A DNA stretch of 64,000 nt. Origin: Dactylellina haptotyla. Taxonomy: Eukaryota; Ascomycota; Orbiliomycetes; Orbiliales; Orbiliaceae. Shown here one piece after another: positions 24,771 to 34,597 of this stretch (its first letter is position 1; each line of letters starts with the position of its first letter). The DNA lies in NCBI GenBank assembly GCA_031310005.1, contig CM062379.1, positions 2,914,001 to 2,978,000 of the forward strand, read 5' to 3'. The notes below the pieces were generated by a model. It made no database searches and was not told the origin of the DNA. It saw only the letters and a list, made by a program, of their open reading frames with translations. Position numbers and translations under genes: made by a program.

Positions 24771-25570
24771 TTGTTTGAGCTGAGTTTTGAATATTTTGGT
24801 TATCATTATAAATGTTTTTCTTTTAATGGGATTAGTTTTGGGTTATTACGGGTAGAGCGAGTTTATGGATTTAATGCGACAGATTTGGGAAAGTCTGGAG
24901 ATATTAGGTTATGTCATCACGGACGTATTTGGTAGATATTTTAATACGCAGCAGGGTATTCCGCTGGCATGGGTATATATTTAACTTTTTCAGATACGAA
25001 ATTTATATTCAAGAAGATAAATTTAAATTCCCTATTTAACGCCGTTCCTGCCCACATGCTTAAAAGTTGTCATTACAAGGAGGAAGTATATACAATTGAA
25101 AGAAATACATCGCGTGATCATTGTAGCCTCTGACTATCAGTGATGGCGCAGGATGTAGCGTGAGAATATTGCTTCGATTGCCAACAACCGAAACATATCT
25201 GTGGTGCTATGATACAATCGATATATCAGTTGTTTGGAGTTGTCTAGCTTTGGAAAGCACAGTTGGGTTGACATTGTGCCTTCGTTATCGCGTTTCGGTT
25301 CTGCGTATGATTCGCGAAAGATACAGTGAAAATATGATTGGATCCGATTGAGGATACATCGGTGATGCGACCGTATAGGTTGAAATGCGGTGCGCGTGTG
25401 CGGTAGGTTTTGTGCGGTTTCGCGCAAGAGGAAGCTGCTGTTTTGGGTTGTGAATCAAATGTGTGTATCCGTCTTTATCGGTATTGGGTCCGTTCCAGAA
25501 TCCATTTGGACTCAGAAGTAAAAATTTCCTACAAATGGTCAAAAGATCCTCGGGAGTCAGGTCGTCAACT
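24771..25570. other. Spacer, no gene seen
   Basis: The AT-rich 3' flank of the permease is followed by sequence with only short overlapping frames on both strands. Confidence 0.45.
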
Positions 25571-25732
25571 CTAAGCTACTAGAGGTGTAAATGCTGGCCC
25601 GTCTTTCGAAAGCGATCGCTTTCTTCTCTTGATAATGTAGAGGATAAGCGCCAAAATGATAATGAAGATGACGAGTCCACCCAGCGCAACGCCGAGTTTG
25701 AAATTAGTGCTGCTGGTGCTGATGCTGCCCAT
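25571..25732 (-). CDS. Possible 53-residue single-pass membrane peptide
   Basis: An uninterrupted 54-codon frame starts at an ATG with an A-rich context. The product has a Ser/Thr-rich N-terminus (MGSISTSSTNF). One strongly hydrophobic segment spans about residues 13-35 (a Gly/Leu/Val/Ile run). A basic stop-transfer cluster, KRRKR, follows, then a short polar tail. By the positive-inside rule the C-terminus would be cytosolic. Such micro-membrane proteins are often missed in fungi. I recognise no family, and a chance frame cannot be excluded. Composition, not homology, supports it. Confidence 0.45.
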   Translation of the reverse strand: MGSISTSSTNFKLGVALGGLVIFIIILALILYIIKRRKRSLSKDGPAFTPLVA

Positions 25733-26402
25733 TTTTTCGGATTCAGATATGTTTACTGATATCGAGCGAAGGGATAAAAGAGTGATATACAGAATTTACT
25801 GGATTTATCACTCGAAAAGAGCAAGAAATACCCGAAACGAAGGAATCATTAACTTCAAAGAGAGAAAGAAGTCTGGTTGGCAAATAATGAAGAGAACGAG
25901 CGTTCGAGAAAAGAAGCTGAAGTGGAGGCTGAGAAAAGGGACGAATCTTTCACAAGAAACGAAAGGATCGTAAAAAAAGGAGAGGAGTAAGAATTTTGTC
26001 AGCTTGAAATTGCTATCACTTGGCCATGACATGTACAGGTGCTTTGCTCTCTGTGCCGTTGGTACAAACACTGGGCGATCTTTGGCGGGGGCTGTTCACC
26101 ATCCCTTAATATAGATATCTGTTTCGGCTCCAGTTCCAACTAGGATGTTCGCGTTGGCAGCGGGATCCCGCGCTCTTGGCTCCCACAATCAGTACACAGG
26201 CGAAAGAAGGCTGAAAATGCGGCACCATATTTCGCGAAACTGTTTGCAAAGGGCATATGATCTCATAAGCGCTTTATAGCGGATGGTAGATGAAATTGGG
26301 GAAATATACGAGATCGAGGGCGAAATTTTGTTTTTGTTCTTTATTGTGTACATTATTCGAGACATGTGGAGATTACTACCCGGTTCCATCAATTGCAATT
26401 CC
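25733..26402. other. Spacer, no gene seen
   Basis: It has A/G-rich stretches near 25.8-26.0 kb and no recognisable coding content. It contains the upstream region of the small membrane peptide and the 3' flank of the CoA-transferase gene. Confidence 0.45.
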
Positions 26403-27866
26403 TCACGCTTGCCAGGCTGCTTCGTAATGCCCAAGTTTAGTAGGCATACGTCGATACCCAACCTCCACACCGTCGATCCGACCGGCATGTTTAATTGCTG
26501 TCAACTCGCCAAAGTCGCATTCTCTCGTTTCCAGAAGAGCTCGAAGTCCTTCGACGTCATCCTTTGATGGCTGTTGAGCACCGATAAACCCATCTCGATC
26601 CGGGATTCTGCCCAGGGAGCTGATATACTTCATAGCACCCGCCAAACTCACGTGCACTTCCCAACTTCCACCTTCTGTGATCCTTCGGTGAAGCGCTGCC
26701 ATTATCCCGATCGCTAAAAAATATCCTACTGTGTGATCGAGAGCTTGACATGGCCACTTTTTGAACTTGGACCCATCACCGTAGTATTCAGCCTCTGATG
26801 AGTTGATTCCTGAGCATAGTTGAACCATGGAATCGAAACCCCGGCGCGGGGACCAAGGATTATCCTCGCCGAATGCGTTCAATGAAGCGTATATTATTCC
26901 ATTCGGGTTCAATTTCGCTACATCCTGCGGTGAGAATCCTTTGTTTGCAAGCGCGCCTGGGCGGAATGATTGAAGGAAGACATCCGCCGTTGAGAGCAAT
27001 GTCTCAAGTGTGTTCTTCCCACTGTCCTCTCGCAGATCTATAAAAGTGGACCGTTTCCCCCGCGATGTATCGATGTCGACAGCCGGTAAGGAGGGTAAAT
27101 GTGGTCCATGTATCCATAAGACATCAGCACCGTGCGCAGCCAGCGTTCTTCCGCAAATAGGACCAGCTAAAACTCTGGATATTTCGGCAACCCGCAACCC
27201 TTGAAGGCAAGATTTAGGGTCTTTGATATCTTTCATCGAAGCAGGGATACCAGCTGGAGCGTCGCCAATTTTGCGAAGCACGATTGGAAAGTCGGGTAAG
27301 CACTTTGCCTGCTCTGTGGAATTCCAGTCATCTAGCGTGCGAAGAGCATATATGACAGCACCCTTTGAGCTCGCGAGCGTTTCCAGATCGATAGCATTGT
27401 GTTGCTTTACTTTCTCGGAAATGGCAGCTTTATCTGTACAGTCGTCTGGGAGGCCTAAGATCCGTAATGCTGCTTGTGCGTGGTTGGGAAAGTTTGCGTG
27501 AATACCAACGACGCCCCCATCCGCCGTCTCGTAGGAACCGGAAACCGGGCCCCAGAGACTCGAGTCTCTGGCTGGGTTGAGGGAGGTAAAGAGCTCTGAT
27601 TTGTACTCTGCCGCCGCGTGAAAGCTATCAACCCTGGCCTTCGCCAGCCTGTGATCTGGTACACGATGCGACCTGATAAGTGAGGCTGCCAGTGTGGACG
27701 TTGAAATAACCACCGGTGCAACCTGGGAAAGCTTATAGCTAGACGGGAGCGTGTGGGCAGGTCCAGTTATCTCTAGATTTTCTCCCTTGAGGGCGGCGTC
27801 TGGAAGACATAAGGTGGCCCATATGTCGCAAACAATGTCCCTAACTTCGAAGTTCGAGCGATTCAT
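26403..27866 (-). CDS. CoA-transferase family III (CaiB/BaiF) protein
   Basis: A single exon of 487 residues starts at MNRSNF; an in-frame ATG 11 codons upstream would add a short, less plausible extension. Family III enzymes move CoA between carboxylic acids, or act as acyl-CoA racemases. The C-terminal two thirds read as the core: LQGLRVAEISRVLAGPICGRTLAAHGADV (first Rossmann-like half), RGKRSTFIDLRED, ADVFLQSFRPGALANKGF, GIIYASLNAFGE, then RRGFDSMVQLCSGI. The N-terminal 190 residues contain a further CaiB-like piece (SSLWGPVSGSYETADGG), as in other fungal two-part members. The next gene upstream is a CoA-ligase-like gene on the same strand, which suggests a shared route for an organic acid. 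The acid itself is unknown. Confidence 0.85.
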   Translation of the reverse strand: MNRSNFEVRDIVCDIWATLCLPDAALKGENLEITGPAHTLPSSYKLSQVAPVVISTSTLAASLIRSHRVPDHRLAKARVDSFHAAAEYKSELFTSLNPARDSSLWGPVSGSYETADGGVVGIHANFPNHAQAALRILGLPDDCTDKAAISEKVKQHNAIDLETLASSKGAVIYALRTLDDWNSTEQAKCLPDFPIVLRKIGDAPAGIPASMKDIKDPKSCLQGLRVAEISRVLAGPICGRTLAAHGADVLWIHGPHLPSLPAVDIDTSRGKRSTFIDLREDSGKNTLETLLSTADVFLQSFRPGALANKGFSPQDVAKLNPNGIIYASLNAFGEDNPWSPRRGFDSMVQLCSGINSSEAEYYGDGSKFKKWPCQALDHTVGYFLAIGIMAALHRRITEGGSWEVHVSLAGAMKYISSLGRIPDRDGFIGAQQPSKDDVEGLRALLETRECDFGELTAIKHAGRIDGVEVGYRRMPTKLGHYEAAWQA

Positions 27867-28151
27867 CGGTAAATATTTGGCTATTGTTCGCCGAATCATT
27901 ACAAGGGAGCGTCAAATTTGCAAAGATCCCGAAGATTCCGGTTAACCGCAGGTTCAAAGTTGCTCATTTGGACCAGCACAACTTGATTCAGACGTTGTGC
28001 TCCGGTAGCACTGTTGCAAAAAGTGTGTTGCACCAAACTCTTGGCGACTTGGGAAATCGCAAAGCACACTCAAAGGGCTTATCAAACGTATATTTTATTG
28101 TCAATTTTCGCGCTGGATCTGGTATATGGGTACATTTGGAGAAAACTCGTT

Positions 28152-29794
28152 TTAGTGAACACGCCTGTCCACGAAATTCATGACTTTAGATCCTGTTTTG
28201 CTTTTCTCAAACTCATCAACCGCATCAACAAAAGTGACTTTGAAGAGATGTTGGTTTTGTTCAAACACGACGAAGAAACCTTTGAGTCGTGTCCTTATCG
28301 TCGCCTCTAGTAGAGGACCCTCAACCATTTTAGAGCGATATAACCGCAGCTCCAATTGACTTTCTTCATTCTCTACAGTCTCTAGGATGATCTGGTATTG
28401 CAAAACTCCCCACTCTTCTGTTTTCTGTAGGATATCCCTGATGCGCGCAAATTCGAAGTATTCACCAAACCATTTGAAACTAAAGCGGCGGTCGCGGCCA
28501 TAGACTCGAACAATCTTGAGATGCTCAGTGTCCATATTTGCGACCTTTTCTCTAGGGAAAGGTCGTATGCACCCCATGTCTCCTGAGACGTATCGAACGA
28601 GTGGGTTTCTAAGTCTTGAGAGTGACGTTTGAACAATTATCCCTGCTTTGCCATCTGGCAGTGAGTGGACTTTCTGTTCAGGATTCTCCATAATCGAATC
28701 TGGTAGGATCTCTGTCCTTATCATTCTGGTGTCGAAGATGAAATCAACCCCTTCGTCTGGTTCTCCCGTTAACTCCATGTTTGCAACTCCCCATGCCCCT
28801 GCCTCACAGCTGCCAATAATAGAGAAAATACGAGCCCCTAATGCCGAAGATACATGCTTACGCTGAGTTGTGTTCAGCGGGTCAGAGGTATATATGACCT
28901 TGGATATATTGACCTTTGAACGTTCGGCATCTGGCAAACCCGCCACAAAATTGGCAAAGTAGAGTACTTGACTTCCATCACCGGATATTACGTTGACTTT
29001 ATACTTGATAATAGCTTCTATAACTACCGTCATTGTCATCTTGTGGCCAGCACAGAAGACAGTACCGCCTGCCATTTCAAAGATTTCAGTCATGAGATCT
29101 AAAGATCTAACCATGTTATTAGCAAAGTGGTTCTTAGATTAGAGCAATATTGTGCGGGTGGGTTCAAAAGGTCCTGAGCGAAGAGCATTCCTTAGGAAAT
29201 CCATAGCCAGAGTAGTGGGAGTATTGGAATAGCCATCTTACCGATATAAAGCGCCGGATACGTGCATTGTTAGAATAACATCCCCGGGCTCAATCAATCC
29301 ACATGCTTTTGCCAGAGCACCGGCAGCTGCCCGATGGTTCCGGTTTTCGATTACATCGGTCGCGAAGACCATCGGCAACCCGCCAGAGCCTCCACCAGTG
29401 GTGCTTATATAAGAAGCATTTCGGAAGGTATTTTGCGCACTGGTATCGGAGAACAATCGATTTAAAGTTGGGTACCTGCTAGAATATTAATCCTGAACAT
29501 GTTGAAGATAGTACATAGAGAGCTCGAGAGCTCGAGAGTCGCGTATGATATAATCATATCATGGCTTCCATTGTGCCGGATTCTCTCTTTCTTGGCCGTT
29601 GAGAAAACGTACAGTGTCTCTTTCGTAGATAGCGGGACAGCACTTAGGTCAATATCTGTTCCGTTGTTGCATTCGGCCTCACGGGCGATTTGGGACACTT
29701 CGGTTGGAGTTGGTGGGTACACCACGTCCGGGTTGTATAGTGGATGCACTTTAGCTACTGCCAACACTTGTTGCAAGGTAAACCCAGTATCCAT
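28152..29794 (-). CDS. AMP-forming CoA ligase, phenylacetate-CoA ligase (PaaK)-like
   Basis: Exons (minus) 29794-29613, 29475-29242 and 29106-28152 join in frame to 456 residues, the length of PaaK-type ligases. These activate an aromatic or other carboxylic acid with ATP and then attach CoA. The glycine-rich ATP loop is STTGGGSGGLPMVFATD (about 85-100). Further adenylation marks are NVISGDGSQVLYF, KVIYTSDPLN, IGSCEAGAWGV and LVRYVSGDMG. The C-terminal domain follows GRDRRFSFKWFGEYFEF. The first intron removes about 137 nt that remain open in frame, so a start-proximal misprediction would be easy. The splice is chosen because it restores the ETLYPTLNRLF family sequence. The 3' end lies 285 bp from the start of the CoA-transferase gene on the same strand. 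Confidence 0.85.
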
Positions 29795-31613
29795 TGCTGT
29801 CAAGAGGTCGGTTTATTTTGCGGCAAATTCTTTGAGTATTCAGATCATGAGCAACTTTTCTGTGAGAATGAGTCTGTAACTGATTTTGCTTTGCGTGGAG
29901 CCTAATAATTCGAGGCTTTTATAGAAACTACAATGAAGGACGGTGGGAGGAGCTCATTCCAGCAGAACTATCTGACTCTAGACTGTGGAACCAGGTTACA
30001 CTCCGACCAGCTCGTATGAACTTGAGGAGTTCATTCATTTTGTTAAAAACCTTGCAGAATCCAGGTAACAGGGAAGTTGCCAGATACCAAAAACTCAAAT
30101 TGAACTGAATATACGATCCATTCTCATGCCGAAGTCGTACATTATGGTCTTATTGAAAAAGGTTCGGGAAAGCTATCAGTTTCAATTTCCCCGCCCGCCC
30201 AGCGACTAAATTGGCGAGATCTGTATGTTATGAGTAATCAGATTGGTCAGGGTATGTTCACAATCTCAGAGTATGGAAATTGATATATGCAACAACACAA
30301 GATCACAGTTATTGCTGGTGTACTTAATCGCCAGCCACGACTTTGGAAATAGAGCCAGTTGTTTTCTATGCAGATTGCATCAAGTGAAATTTGAAATCAC
30401 CAGAGAATTTCGTTGATCAGGTTGAACTCGGACGATTTGCTGCAATGACCAACCTGCCCAACTACCGAGTGGCCTGTATACACGCGAATATGTACATACT
30501 TTGATTGCGATGGCTGGGGATCTTGGTGGGTCGCTCAATTGAAAATTATTCAATCTTGGACTTTATATGCTTACGGCGCTAGCCAACCTTGACTGAGGAA
30601 AGTTCAATGCCATTTGACCGCGTCGCATTTATCTGCGTAGGTCACAACAGTCAAACCAAGCAGAATTGATACGAAAATTCGAACAACACATCGATCTACA
30701 TCATGGTATCAATAATGTATCAAGGTACTTGTATGCATATTGATATATCTAGATTCCCGAATTTGCCTTGTGTTCAACACGACGGCTATGATTAATCATT
30801 GGCGGCGGGAGTCTGCTGGGAAATTTAGAAATTTGAGCATTTACCGGGGGATGTTGCAAGATTCTCCACCTACGTACGTTCTTAGTTAAGTAAGTATCTA
30901 TTTAAGTTACAATAGCAAGAGTGCCTAGATTCGCTTAGAACTAGTTACAATTGTCAAACCTACTTCGCCAGTTAGCGCACTGCGTTGGTTGATATTGCGA
31001 GTTTTATAGTAATTTAGGTCGCGCTAGAGCGGTAACTTTTCGATTTAAAAGTCATTCTAACCTTGAGCGCAAAGGAAAACTTGAAATAGCATAGCTATGG
31101 TGAAGTGCACAGTCGATGACTAGATACCCACACGTCATCGGATCTTGGTATATCCATATTTGTATGCTCCTAGCCGACATTTGAGAAAATTCTCGGATAC
31201 GCGCCTTTGTTTGTCAGAACGACCAAAGCTTGATGAAGTTTAAATTGGTCAAAGTATCCGACCTCCACCAACAACAACAATTTCGGGTCACTTAAACTGC
31301 AGGGAATGTCACAGGTTCATATTCACTAACTATAGTAGAGCTAGAGGATTCGAGCTCAATGTTTATTATCGCGAGGTTACATTACGTGCGGGCCGCAATT
31401 GCAACGACTTGCCAAGATAGGCACAAGATATCAGCGAACATGTTAAAGCTAGCGGACGAGCTAAGATCAGTCCCGGGTAGACTGACCTCCCTTAGTAGCT
31501 TGAACCCCTAAACCTTGTCGGTGAAAATATTGCAGGTGTTTGTCGACTGGTATTTACTAGAGATATACTTAGCATAACAAAATCATAGTATTGATTGAAT
31601 TCGACTTTAGTTT
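29795..31613. other. Long AT-rich spacer
   Basis: This is the upstream region of the CoA-ligase gene, running into the promoter of the repeat-protein gene. It has no open frame of useful length, no recognisable domain in any frame, and no obvious RNA gene. Confidence 0.45.
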
Positions 31614-31637
31614 GGTTATTTTGCTTTGAGGATTTTC

Positions 31638-31645
31638 TATATAAA
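31638..31645 (+). promoter_or_regulatory. TATA box, upstream copy
   Basis: TATATAAA sits in the first unit of the 115-bp duplication, followed by pyrimidine-rich sequence. Confidence 0.45.
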
Positions 31646-31752
31646 GGGTCTGATTCTCTCTAGAGAACAGCTTCCTACTCTCATCGCTACACTGTCGCAC
31701 GTTGACCATCGCTCTTTTTGATATATTTGGTTATTTTGCTTTGAGGATTTTC

Positions 31753-31760
31753 TATATAAA
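31753..31760 (+). promoter_or_regulatory. TATA box, downstream copy
   Basis: TATATAAA sits in the second unit, about 265 bp before the start codon of the secreted repeat protein. As the proximal copy it is the likelier functional box. Confidence 0.5.
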
Positions 31761-32018
31761 GGGTCTGATTCTCTCTAGAGAACAGCTTCCTACTCTCATC
31801 GCTACACTGTCGCACGTTGACCATCGCTCTTTTTTGATATATCTTATACAGATATATCACTACGTTCTTTTGATCAATTGAATCTTTCAGTTGCGACTAA
31901 CTTCGAATCTCGTATCCAACTCGACCTCTCTTTATTCTACACTCTTTTGAAACTTAGTCAAACTTTCCATTGAAATTCAAACGTCAAACAGCTAGCGTAA
32001 ATAAAATTTTAACAAAAG

Positions 32019-32893
32019 ATGAAGAGCCACTCAATCTCTCTTTTGCTCACAGCGTAGGTCTTTGGTCGGATGTATACATGGCGGGAAAGGAATTTTAGTT
32101 AAGTGCTTTGATGCTAATGCTCTAGTTTTGAAACCACAGGGCTCTCGCATTTAGCGAGGTAACTGCCATCGCACATCCCGCTCTCGAAGCCCGCCGCGCC
32201 AAAGCAAAGCAATGTAGGGCTGTTACTATGACCAAAACTACCATCAAGACCTATATCAACAGATCTGTCACAACGGTCTGCGATGGTGTTGCTACTAAGT
32301 CAGCTAAGGCGGATACTACTTCGGAAGTTGTGAAAACTGAAGCAAAGGGAGTTTGTCACTATTATGTAGCCATGTCAGGGGGAAAGCCACTCTCCACTGT
32401 CTCGGCTTGGTGCGTCGATAAACCTGCGACAGCACCTACTCCTTCCCCTACCGATGCGGCGGCGGGTTTATCGACTACTGAAATAGTCAGCACTCAAACC
32501 AATGGAGTCTGCCACTACTATGTAGTCATGTCCGACGGTGCTCCAGTCTCAACTGCTTCGGCTTGGTGCGTCGATAAACCTGCCACAGCACCTATTCCTT
32601 CCCCTACCGATGCGGCGGCGGGGCTATCGACTACTGAAATAGTCAGCACTCAAACCAATGGGGTCTGCCACTACTATGTAGTCATGTCCGACGGTGCTCC
32701 AGTCTCAACTGCTTCGGCTTGGTGCGTCGATAAACCTGCGACAGCACCTACTCCTTCCCCTACCGATGCGGCGGCGGGGGTATCAACTACTGAAATAGTC
32801 AGCACTCAAGCCAATGGAGGGGTCTGCCACTACTATGTAGTCATGTCTGATGAGGTTCCAGTCGCAACTGCCTCAGGATGGTGCGTCCTTTGA
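32019..32893 (+). CDS. Small secreted protein of about four 52-residue repeats
   Basis: Two exons (32019-32053, 32140-32893) give 262 residues. The first exon supplies the start of a signal peptide (MKSHSISLLLTA), continued across the intron (ALAFSEVTAIA), then a dibasic-like site (EARRAKAKQ) that could be a Kex2-type cleavage point. The mature part is a unit repeated four times. Each unit starts TTEIVSTQ, holds GVCHYYVVMSDG and ends SAWCVDKPATAP.PSPTDAAAG, giving two cysteines per unit. Units are joined by Pro/Thr/Ala linkers. Units 2 and 3 are almost identical in DNA. Unit 1 is diverged and unit 4 is truncated after its second Cys. No family is recognised. Size, secretion and paired cysteines suit an apoplastic effector or cell-wall protein, which is an inference. 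Confidence 0.8.
32312..32890 (+). repeat. 156-bp coding tandem repeat
   Basis: Unit starts lie near 32312, 32471, 32627 and 32783. The last three are spaced exactly 156 bp apart, a multiple of three, so unit gain or loss keeps frame. The second and third units differ at only a few bases; the first and the partial fourth are older. Confidence 0.9.
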
Positions 32894-33326
32894 TAGCCTT
32901 CGACCTACTCCTCTTCCCTTAGCAGGGAAAAGGCGTTCGTTCGGAACAGGCCTTTTTTTATAAAGATGATTTGATATAGAAATAGATGTATGTAAGCACG
33001 AATTGCGCTATATTCTTGTGATTCTATAGTTCGGCTCTTTTAGTCTAGAATGTAAGCATCGGGTTTCCTATTTACAACTAAATGTGTTTTATGAGAAAGG
33101 ACCTATAATTCTTAGAGAAGAGTGGAGTTTCTATCAAATGTGATTGACATGGTTGGATATTCTGTCATCTTCCAACAAGAGCTCATATGTCAAAAGCCTT
33201 ATGCTCTTACAACGCCCGGATCCCATAGAACCCCCTATCAGCGTCATAAGCTGTCTCAAATCCATTGAAGAAATGGCTTCCGGTATTGATATAAACCCGT
33301 AAACTAATAGTTGTCCTCGTGGTTTT
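32894..33326. other. Convergent 3' region
   Basis: This short AT-rich spacer lies between two converging genes. A GC stem with T-run (AGCAGGGAAAAGGC...GCCTTTTTTTA) occurs just after the repeat-protein stop. No gene is seen. Confidence 0.45.
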
Positions 33327-34597
33327 TTACCTAAAAGGCTCCACATCTCCAGCCGCACTGGATATATCCAAATAGTCAAAATACCCCATTTGTTGCCCGG
33401 CATCTGGCAAGCTCAACTTGATACTCAATCCGCCAGTAGGAGGCGATGGGTTACCCGATGGGATATCAGGGGAAGATACATATGAATTTGAGATTCCAGT
33501 GTCTGGGAGAAAATCGCCGTCTCTGCACGTTAGAGCATTAATACCGAGGCAAGATCGTGCCATAGCCCAGTCCATATCAAGGGAAGACCATTTGTTCAAA
33601 ATATGGAACTTGAAGTTGGCGGTATTGGAAGGTGTGAGACCCCACTGGATCCCATCTTTAGTGATGATATAACCTAAAAAAGTTGAAACGAGCTTAGCAC
33701 TCTTGTATTTATCATGATAGCTTAGACGACTGAAAGGGCATACCATTGCGATAGGTACAAGGCGCACCGGGGGCGTTCTGCCATACTCCCTTCACATTTA
33801 ACAAAGGGTTGGTAGATGGTGTACATTGGTTCATGCCGTCTGCTCGTCTTCCATACCCAATACCCATGAGTGCGCCGTTAGTTCCTGGGATATCAGTTCC
33901 AGGTCCTCCACAGACACCAGTAATATTATCCACCGAGGAGCAGTTGGTCCTTTTATCGTAGACAAGCACTGGGAGCTCGGCTCGCATGAGTGGAGTCCAG
34001 GAGAGATCTTTAAATGTGACGTTGACGTTGACCCAATACCCAGTGTATAGTATGTCTGAAGAAGAAAGATACTTCCAGCCGGGGCTGGATTTGTCTGTAG
34101 TGGCCCAAACTTTTTTGAACTGTGCCTCCCAGGTTTCCTTGCCTATTTGGAAGCCAGTCTATATTCTCAAAATCAACACGTTAGTCTAGAGTTGGATGCT
34201 ACAAAAAGATAGTAATATGACTTCTTACAGAGCCGGTATCTATCTGGAGGCCTGCTGGGGTCCGATATATGTTTTTGCCATCAACATCCATGTAAATTCT
34301 GGGTGGAGTGTCGTCTGGCCATTTCCCCGACCCAGATCCGGTGTTTGTGAAGGGAACAAAGACTGAGCAGGTAGTTTCTGTTGGAATCACGTATGGGCTC
34401 TGAACACTAGCGGGCCGGGCTGCAATTTCAAGATCCGTAATTGGGGTATTTGGTACGACTGGCACCTCGGTGGGAACGGGCAACACCCGTGGTATGACCG
34501 CAGGATTCGAATCCGTGATGGCATGATGGATAGCAGCAGCATTTGTAACCCTAAGTAGGAGCGAGATCGTAGTTGCTAATTTCACAATACTGCCCAT
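33327..34597 (-). CDS. Secreted pepsin-like aspartic protease, divergent
   Basis: Exons (minus) 34597-34229, 34158-33744 and 33673-33327 give 376 residues. Residues 1-22 are a signal peptide (MGSIVKLATTISLLLRVTNAAA). Two catalytic-type motifs are visible. The first is QIDTGS (Asp near 120), ending exactly at the first exon junction and continuing TGFQIG. The second is FLPDTGIS (Asp near 319) in the last exon. The IYMDVDG strand before the first motif and ALMGIGYGR between them also fit the pepsin fold. Several Cys could form disulfides (CSSVDNITGVC, CTPSTN). It is shorter in its C-terminal lobe than typical A1 proteases, and the classic flap Tyr is not obvious. Activity is therefore likely but not certain. 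The function would be extracellular proteolysis. Confidence 0.7.

Larger units (their letters stand above)
31614..31843 (+). repeat. Two-copy 115-bp direct repeat in a promoter
   Basis: Copy 1 (31614-31728) and copy 2 (31729 to about 31843) are adjacent and almost identical; the visible differences are one extra T near the end of copy 2 and the last few bases. Each copy carries a TATATAAA box (31638-31645 and 31753-31760). A CT-rich segment that looks like a transcription-start region follows each. The pair sits directly upstream of the secreted repeat-protein gene, so that gene may have two core promoters. The near-identity points to a recent duplication. Confidence 0.9.
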
